Assembly (NCBI GenBank): GCA_016744275.1
Contig: JADGEP010000020.1
Span: 1 to 18,832, forward strand
Direction of reading: 5' to 3'
Source: Candidatus Krumholzibacteriia bacterium
GTDB lineage: Bacteria > Krumholzibacteriota > Krumholzibacteriia > LZORAL124-64-63
Length of the DNA stretch: 18,832 nt
Shown here: piece after piece, positions 14,684-18,832 of the stretch
Layout: each line of letters opens with the position of its first letter
How positions within the stretch are numbered: the stretch's first letter is position 1
Translations under genes and position numbers: made by a program
Notes under the pieces: model-generated
Seen by the model: the letters and a program-made list of their open reading frames with translations, nothing else
What the model was told of the DNA's origin: nothing
Databases searched by the model: none

Positions 14684-15304
14684 ATGAAAAGTGTGCTGAC
14701 CAGATACGCAACGGCCATCGGTTTGGGCATTTTGGTGACCATTGCGGTGCTGTTCACCATGCAGGTGTTGATCGCCCAGCCCCAGGCCAAGTTGGACGAA
14801 TCCGGGCAGCGTCATTTTGTGGATTTTGTACGCGTGCAACGTGAAGAAACCGTGCAGCGCACCGAGCGCCGTCGCGACAAACCGGTGGCGCCCGACGCGC
14901 CGCCCCAGGCCGCCATCCAGCCACGGGTGGATTCTCTGGACGACACCCAGGTGGCGGTGGCCATTCCCACGGCGCCCGTTGATGTGGGCGTTGATATGTC
15001 CATCGCCGGCTTGAACCTGGTGGCCAGCGATGGCGACTATTTGCCGATCGTGAAGATTGCGCCGGTGTATCCGGCCTCGGCCCGGGCGCGCGGCATCGAA
15101 GGCTCCTGCCTGGTCGAATACACCGTGACCACGACCGGTTCGGTGAAAGAGGCGCGGGTGGTCGAGGCGAACCCGCCCGGCATATTCAACAAGGTGTCCA
15201 TCGCTGCGGCGATGAAGTTCAAGTACCGCCCCCGGGTTGTCGACGGCGAGCCGATCGAGGTCTATGGGGTGCGCAACCTGTTCCGCTACGAACTGGAGCG
15301 TTGA
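14684..15304 (+). CDS. tonB: TonB energy transducer
   Basis: 206 residues from ATG 14684, one base after the exbD stop; the longer frame upstream lies inside exbD and is not used. Residues ~9-31 are the inner-membrane anchor. A short basic then Pro-rich linker follows (DKPVAPDAPPQAAIQP), much shorter than in E. coli TonB. The C-terminal TonB domain covers about 115-206: APVYPASARARGIEGSCLVE, then VTTTGSVKEARVVEANPPG, then AAMKFKYRPRVVDG. It transmits energy from ExbB/ExbD to TonB boxes of outer-membrane receptors such as the one encoded at 17746-18832. The anchor helix has no histidine, unlike E. coli TonB with its Ser16/His20 pair, which fits a TonB2-type protein. Its start codon has only a weak Shine-Dalgarno, so it probably depends on translation of exbD. 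Confidence 0.93.
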   Translation: MKSVLTRYATAIGLGILVTIAVLFTMQVLIAQPQAKLDESGQRHFVDFVRVQREETVQRTERRRDKPVAPDAPPQAAIQPRVDSLDDTQVAVAIPTAPVDVGVDMSIAGLNLVASDGDYLPIVKIAPVYPASARARGIEGSCLVEYTVTTTGSVKEARVVEANPPGIFNKVSIAAAMKFKYRPRVVDGEPIEVYGVRNLFRYELER

Positions 15305-16552
15305 TTGAAACGGCTGCGATGCACAAAATTATGGCTTCTGCTGGCCCTGGGCCTGTTGGCTGGCAACGCTTTGGCCGCAGCTCCCAAAGCCCGGCCCCTG
15401 CGTGAGGTCGTGTACGAAAGGCTGAATCAGGCTCAGGAAGCCACCGAAGCCGAAAATTGGGTCAAGGCCTTCGAGCAATTGGGCCGGGTTGAGCGCATGA
15501 AAGATCTTGCGTCCCACGAAAAAGCACAGCTCTACACGAGCTACGGCTACACCTATTTCAGCCAGGAAAAATACGCCGAAAGTGCGTCTTCATACGAACA
15601 GGTTTTGGCGCAGGAAGAGTTGTCCGACGCCTTGCGCACCAGCACCCTCTACACTTTGGGGCAGCTGCATTTTCACCTCGAAAACTTCGACACCGCCGTG
15701 GGTTTTCTGAACCAGTGGCTGGAAGTGGCCAACAATCCCGGCCCCGAGCCGTTCATTTTGAAGGGCCAGGCGTTGTATCAGATGGGCCGGCTGGAAGAAG
15801 CCGCCGAACCGGTGCGCCGAGCCATCGCCGTGGCCGAGTCGCGAGACAAGAAAGTGCGGGAGAACTGGTACGCCTTGCTGCGGGTCATCTATTTCGAGAC
15901 CAAGGATTACGACAAGCTGCTGGATGTTCTGGCAATCCTGGTCGCGGAGTATCCGGCCAAGGAATACTGGATGCATCTGGCCGCGGCCTTTGGCGAGATG
16001 GACGATACGAACCGGCAACTGGCTGCCTATGAAATGGCCTACGCCCAGGGGTATTTGAAGTCGTCTACCGAGATCGTTTTGTTGTGCCAATTGTTGCTGC
16101 AGGCCGAAGTTCCCTATCGGGCCGGCGTGCTCTTACAGGAAGGGCTCGAATCCGGCACGGTCACCAGCAACGCCAACAACTGGCGCCTGCTGTCCCAAGC
16201 CTGGATTCTGGCTCAGGAACACGACGCGGCCATCGTCAGTTTGGGCAAGGCCGCCGAGTTGTCGGATGACGGCGAGCTCTATGCCCGCATTGCCCAGTCC
16301 TACGCGAATTTGAACCGCTGGGAATTGTCGACCGAAGCGGCCAAAACAGCCTTGGCAAAAGGCGTGAAAAACCCGCAGGATTTGCAGATGATGCAGGGCA
16401 TGGCATTCTTCGAGCTGGGCCGTTATTCCGAAGCGAAATCGGCTTTTTCGGAGGCGCAGAAGTCGGAGAAAGGCCGTGAAACGGCTTCGCGTTGGCTGGC
16501 CTATGTGCAGCGGGAAGAAAAACGTCTGCGAGAATTGGGCATCGATCCCTGA
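15305..16552 (+). CDS. Secreted TPR protein of the TonB operon
   Basis: 415 residues starting at TTG 15305, directly after the tonB stop (TGATTG), with GGAG 8 bp upstream. This start opens a signal peptide (MKRLRCTKLWLLLALGLLAG then NALAA). The rest is a solenoid of TPR-like helix pairs: AENWVKAFEQLGRVERMKDL, YTYFSQEKYAESASSYEQVL, LHFHLENFDTAVGFLNQWLE, ALYQMGRLEEAAEPVRRAIA and, near the end, MAFFELGRYSEAKSAFSEAQ. A TPR protein as the last gene is a regular feature of TtpC-type TonB operons and is thought to be a periplasmic scaffold or regulator of that complex. The exact partner is unknown. No terminator directly follows the stop. Confidence 0.9.
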   Translation: MKRLRCTKLWLLLALGLLAGNALAAAPKARPLREVVYERLNQAQEATEAENWVKAFEQLGRVERMKDLASHEKAQLYTSYGYTYFSQEKYAESASSYEQVLAQEELSDALRTSTLYTLGQLHFHLENFDTAVGFLNQWLEVANNPGPEPFILKGQALYQMGRLEEAAEPVRRAIAVAESRDKKVRENWYALLRVIYFETKDYDKLLDVLAILVAEYPAKEYWMHLAAAFGEMDDTNRQLAAYEMAYAQGYLKSSTEIVLLCQLLLQAEVPYRAGVLLQEGLESGTVTSNANNWRLLSQAWILAQEHDAAIVSLGKAAELSDDGELYARIAQSYANLNRWELSTEAAKTALAKGVKNPQDLQMMQGMAFFELGRYSEAKSAFSEAQKSEKGRETASRWLAYVQREEKRLRELGIDP

Positions 16553-16642
16553 TCGCACCACATTTTTCTTACTCGCCGAAGTATTGATTCCTTATATTCA
16601 TCATTATCTGCAGTATGGCTATCATAAACTTGGGGGAATTCC

Positions 16643-17668
16643 ATGCGCGCCACGCCATCAGGACTATTCGCGGCATTTGCTTTGATCACTGCCCTTTTGT
16701 TGAGCTCTCCTTCACTCACAATGGCAGCCGGATTCGTCAAGGTGGGGACTTTTGGGTTCAATTGGGAAGGCATCCACAACGGTTCTCGCCAAACGGCCAT
16801 GGGCAGTGCCGACATGGCAGGCGCCCAGGGCCCTTCGGCCATTCTGCTGAACACCGCTCCACTGCCGACGATCGATGGGGTGGATGTTGAATATGGTCGA
16901 TCGAAGCTTTATCTCGATGTCGACCATGAAACCATGGGGATGTCGGCGTCTTGGCGTGGGCTTCAGGTCAACTATGTGCGCGCGCAATTGCTGACTGATC
17001 CGATGCTTATACGCACGGCCTATCAGCCGGAAGGCACCGGCGAGTATTTTGAAATGACATCGGAGATGAAGGTTCTTGGGGCCAGCTATGATATCGGCCA
17101 GCATCTTGAACCCAGTGGGCATTTGGCGTGGACGATCGGCGCCGCCTGGCGGCGTTACGATGGTTCCTTGGCAGATTTTGAATACGGTGAAAGCACGTAT
17201 GATGTGGGCACGTCGTTGCGTTGGCGGGTGAATCATGCCCGTGGCTGGACCGATTTCAAGGGCGGCTTTTGGGTCATGAACCAATCGGGCAAATCCGTCG
17301 CGTTTGACGAACGCGAATCAAGCCTGCCGGAGGCCTCACGGTATGGGCTGTCGGCCGAGTCAGTGATCAACTCCCGGCACAGCAACCAGGAAATGCTGCG
17401 GGTGGTCGTGGCCTACGCCGAGGCAAACTACGACAGCTATTTTTACGAAGATCAGGACCATCTGGGGGCCGAGTTGACGGCTCTGGATCTGGTGTCTGTG
17501 CGGGCGGGGAACAACTCGCGCCTGGGCGATAGCAACAGCTGGGGAGTGGGGTTGCGGGTTGCTCGCCCCTTCATGGGGCCGGTGGCCCTGACCTTGGACT
17601 ATGGCCGATTCGACACGGGGTGGCGGTGGAATGAGATGTGGTCGGCCCGTGCGAACTTCCGGTTTTAA
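16643..17668 (+). CDS. Outer-membrane beta-barrel protein, PorV/PorQ-like
   Basis: 341 residues with a signal peptide (about 1-29, ending LTMAA). The mature start carries NGSRQTAMGSADMAGAQGPS then AILLNTAPL, which follows the pattern of the PorV/PorQ/UPF0164 barrel family (G-x-R-x-x-x-M-G-x-A ... A-x-x-x-N-x-A-x-L). Alternating strand-like segments continue to the end, and the last residue is Phe (SARANFRF), as in most outer-membrane barrels. In Bacteroidota, PorV and PorQ work in type IX secretion, but many relatives in other phyla are simply barrels of unknown role, possibly transport of hydrophobic compounds. The gene has a GGGGGAA ribosome-binding site and an AT-rich 90-bp leader without a clear promoter. 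It ends at a strong terminator. It may be co-expressed with the TonB operon or independent. Confidence 0.75.
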   Translation: MRATPSGLFAAFALITALLLSSPSLTMAAGFVKVGTFGFNWEGIHNGSRQTAMGSADMAGAQGPSAILLNTAPLPTIDGVDVEYGRSKLYLDVDHETMGMSASWRGLQVNYVRAQLLTDPMLIRTAYQPEGTGEYFEMTSEMKVLGASYDIGQHLEPSGHLAWTIGAAWRRYDGSLADFEYGESTYDVGTSLRWRVNHARGWTDFKGGFWVMNQSGKSVAFDERESSLPEASRYGLSAESVINSRHSNQEMLRVVVAYAEANYDSYFYEDQDHLGAELTALDLVSVRAGNNSRLGDSNSWGVGLRVARPFMGPVALTLDYGRFDTGWRWNEMWSARANFRF

Positions 17669-17696
17669 AGGCGAGCATCGGCTGCAGCGCAAAAAT

Positions 17697-17732
17697 AAAG
17701 GCCCGCGATTCCCAGGAATCGCGGGCCTTTTT
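17697..17732. terminator. Bidirectional Rho-independent terminator
   Basis: A perfect 16-bp inverted repeat (17697-17712 with 17715-17730) has T-runs on both strands: TTTTT on the plus strand and TTTATTTTT on the minus strand. It sits between two convergent genes, 28 bp after the barrel gene and 13 bp after the receptor gene, and ends both transcripts. Confidence 0.93.
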
Positions 17733-17745
17733 CGGTCCTGAAGTT

Positions 17746-18832
17746 TTAGAAACTCCGGCGAATTTCCATACCAAAGGTGCGCGGCTCGTTCAGGAAGCCG
17801 GTCAGGTTGTTGAAATCGATGCCGCCGGTGCGCGACAGGTTGTCGGTGATGTTGCGTCCAAAGGCCGCCACTTCCCAGGCCCGGTCGTAGGTGGTGTAGC
17901 CCACCCGCAAGCCGCCCTCAACCAGGGCGTCTTCAGTGAACTCGACCGACTCGTAAAGGAAAAAGCTGACTTCGCTGCGGTAAGCCCAGTCGGTGAACAG
18001 GAAGACTTCGCCGTTGTCGCCAGCCGGTTGGGCCGCGCGCAGGGTGACGTTGAAGACCCATTCCGGAGCGTTGGGCAGGCTGTTGCCGTCGATGGACACG
18101 GTCCAGGGATCGGAGAAGTCGCCGGGGGTGCCCGGATTGGCCGTGGGATCGAGAACCGTCAGACCAGCAGCGCCACCGGGGGTCACGGCCAGGTTCGGAT
18201 CCTTGATCTCGGTCTTGTTGTAGCTCGTGCCCAGGGTGATCAACACCTGGCTGGTGGGCAGCCATTCAAATTCGGCTTCGAAGCCCATGCCGGTGGTTTC
18301 TTCGGCATTCAGCAGGCGAGTCGCGTTGGTGGAACCACCGACGGCGGTCAACTGCTGGTCGTTCATGATGTAGGAGAACAGGCTCACGTTTGCACGGGCC
18401 TTGCGTCCCAGGTTGGTCTTGGTGCCGATCTCGTAGCTGAGAATTTTTTCCGTTTCACCAACGGTGACTTCGTTGCCGAACAGCAGGCGTCCCTGGAAGC
18501 TGGGAGCGCGGAAACCGCGGGCAACCCGGCCGTAGACGTTCATGTCGGCGTTCACATTGTACAGGCCGTTGACATCCCAGCTGACAAAGTCGGCGTTGCG
18601 GCGCATGGTGATGGGTGCCACGGTGCCGCCACCGATGGGAGACATCGTGCGTTCGGCCATGAAATCCTTGGTCTCGTCGGAGAAACGCACGCCGCCAGAG
18701 GCCGTGAATTTGTCGGAAACCTGATAGTCCAAGGTGCCAAAGATAGCGGTCACGCTGGTTTGTTGCTCTTGGTGGGCATCGCCGTTCTTGGCTCCACCAC
18801 CGAGGGTGTCGTAGTTGAACGTATCGATCTCC
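17746..18832 (-). CDS. TonB-dependent receptor, C-terminal part (runs off the right edge)
   Basis: The frame is open to the window end, giving the last 361 residues; signal peptide, TonB box, plug and the first barrel strands lie outside. An internal GTG at 18753 is not the start, because coding continues beyond it in frame (EIDTFNYDTLGGGAKNGDAH). The visible part is the 22-strand barrel end: TASGGVRFSDETKDF, MNVYGRVARGFRAPSFQGRL (the RGFRAPSF signature of these receptors), LSYEIGTKTNLGRKARANVS, EFEWLPTSQVLITLGTSYNK, WEVAAFGRNITDN and a terminal IRRSF ending in Phe. It imports a scarce ligand such as an iron chelate, cofactor or oligosaccharide across the outer membrane, energised by TonB. 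The RGFRAPSF type is common among iron- and vitamin-type receptors, but the ligand cannot be told from the C-terminus. Confidence 0.93.
   Translation of the reverse strand, partial: EIDTFNYDTLGGGAKNGDAHQEQQTSVTAIFGTLDYQVSDKFTASGGVRFSDETKDFMAERTMSPIGGGTVAPITMRRNADFVSWDVNGLYNVNADMNVYGRVARGFRAPSFQGRLLFGNEVTVGETEKILSYEIGTKTNLGRKARANVSLFSYIMNDQQLTAVGGSTNATRLLNAEETTGMGFEAEFEWLPTSQVLITLGTSYNKTEIKDPNLAVTPGGAAGLTVLDPTANPGTPGDFSDPWTVSIDGNSLPNAPEWVFNVTLRAAQPAGDNGEVFLFTDWAYRSEVSFFLYESVEFTEDALVEGGLRVGYTTYDRAWEVAAFGRNITDNLSRTGGIDFNNLTGFLNEPRTFGMEIRRSF

Noticed and set aside
13642..14790. Long minus-strand open frame of 382 codons opposite exbB and exbD
   Set aside because: It is His/Gly/Arg-rich without domains, lies exactly opposite well-supported conserved genes, and is explained by their codon bias.
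1..18832. CRISPR array, rRNA, transposase or phage genes
   Set aside because: Looked for on both strands; no regularly spaced repeats, rRNA segments or recognisable mobile-element proteins are present.

Overview
The window (18.8 kb, moderately GC-rich, about 58% by eye) looks like ordinary chromosome of a Gram-negative, double-membrane bacterium. The evidence is a complete TonB/ExbB/ExbD energy-transduction operon, a TonB-dependent receptor, a PorV/PorQ-like outer-membrane barrel, a lipobox lipoprotein and several signal-peptide proteins. A large secreted protein ends in a FlgD-like beta-sandwich (the PNPANPGT...DGRDDGGKAMASGVY pattern). Such C-termini are common in the FCB group and neighbouring lineages (Krumholzibacteriota, Eisenbacteria, Latescibacterota and similar). 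I infer a member of that broad assemblage but cannot fix the phylum. No phage genes, transposase, CRISPR array or rRNA were seen.

Left part, minus strand (1-3121): a secreted zinc metallopeptidase of the M1/M61 gluzincin type (GTG start at 3121) is followed 9 bp later by an AraC-family regulator with a seven-helix membrane N-terminus, and then by a secreted TPR protein cut by the window edge. A small single-helix membrane protein of unknown function (3346-3960, plus) points the other way. It overlaps tail-to-tail by 64 bp with a 1004-residue secreted transglutaminase-like protein (3897-6911, minus).

Middle part (6912-11261): the transglutaminase gene and a small secreted acidic protein (7145-7870) diverge from a 233-bp region. 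That region holds a good sigma70-type promoter in each direction and an 8-bp inverted repeat over one of them. A strong intrinsic terminator follows the small secreted gene. Next is a class II, Leu-like tRNA on the minus strand (7998-8088) whose anticodon arm does not fold normally. Then comes a TetR regulator, apparently leaderless, in an operon with an alpha/beta-hydrolase, and a second, lipoprotein alpha/beta-hydrolase with its own candidate promoter.

Right part (11262-18832): a 320-bp gap contains a row of stem-loops. It precedes a tight six-gene operon: DUF3450 protein, ExbB-like protein with periplasmic coiled-coil extension (TtpC type), ExbB, ExbD, TonB and a TPR protein. This is the gene set of the TonB2/TtpC class of energy-transducing complex. 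A PorV/PorQ-like barrel gene follows, then a perfect bidirectional terminator, then the C-terminal 361 residues of a TonB-dependent receptor on the minus strand, which is the kind of outer-membrane transporter the operon would energise.

The parts most worth a second look are the tRNA with the aberrant anticodon arm, the tandem stem-loops at 11292-11469, and the dyad over the promoter at 7027-7064. I did not find a convincing wholly new system. The protein-coding content is mostly recognisable, with four proteins of unknown or only loosely assigned function (1-502, 3346-3960, 7145-7870 and the DUF3450 protein).
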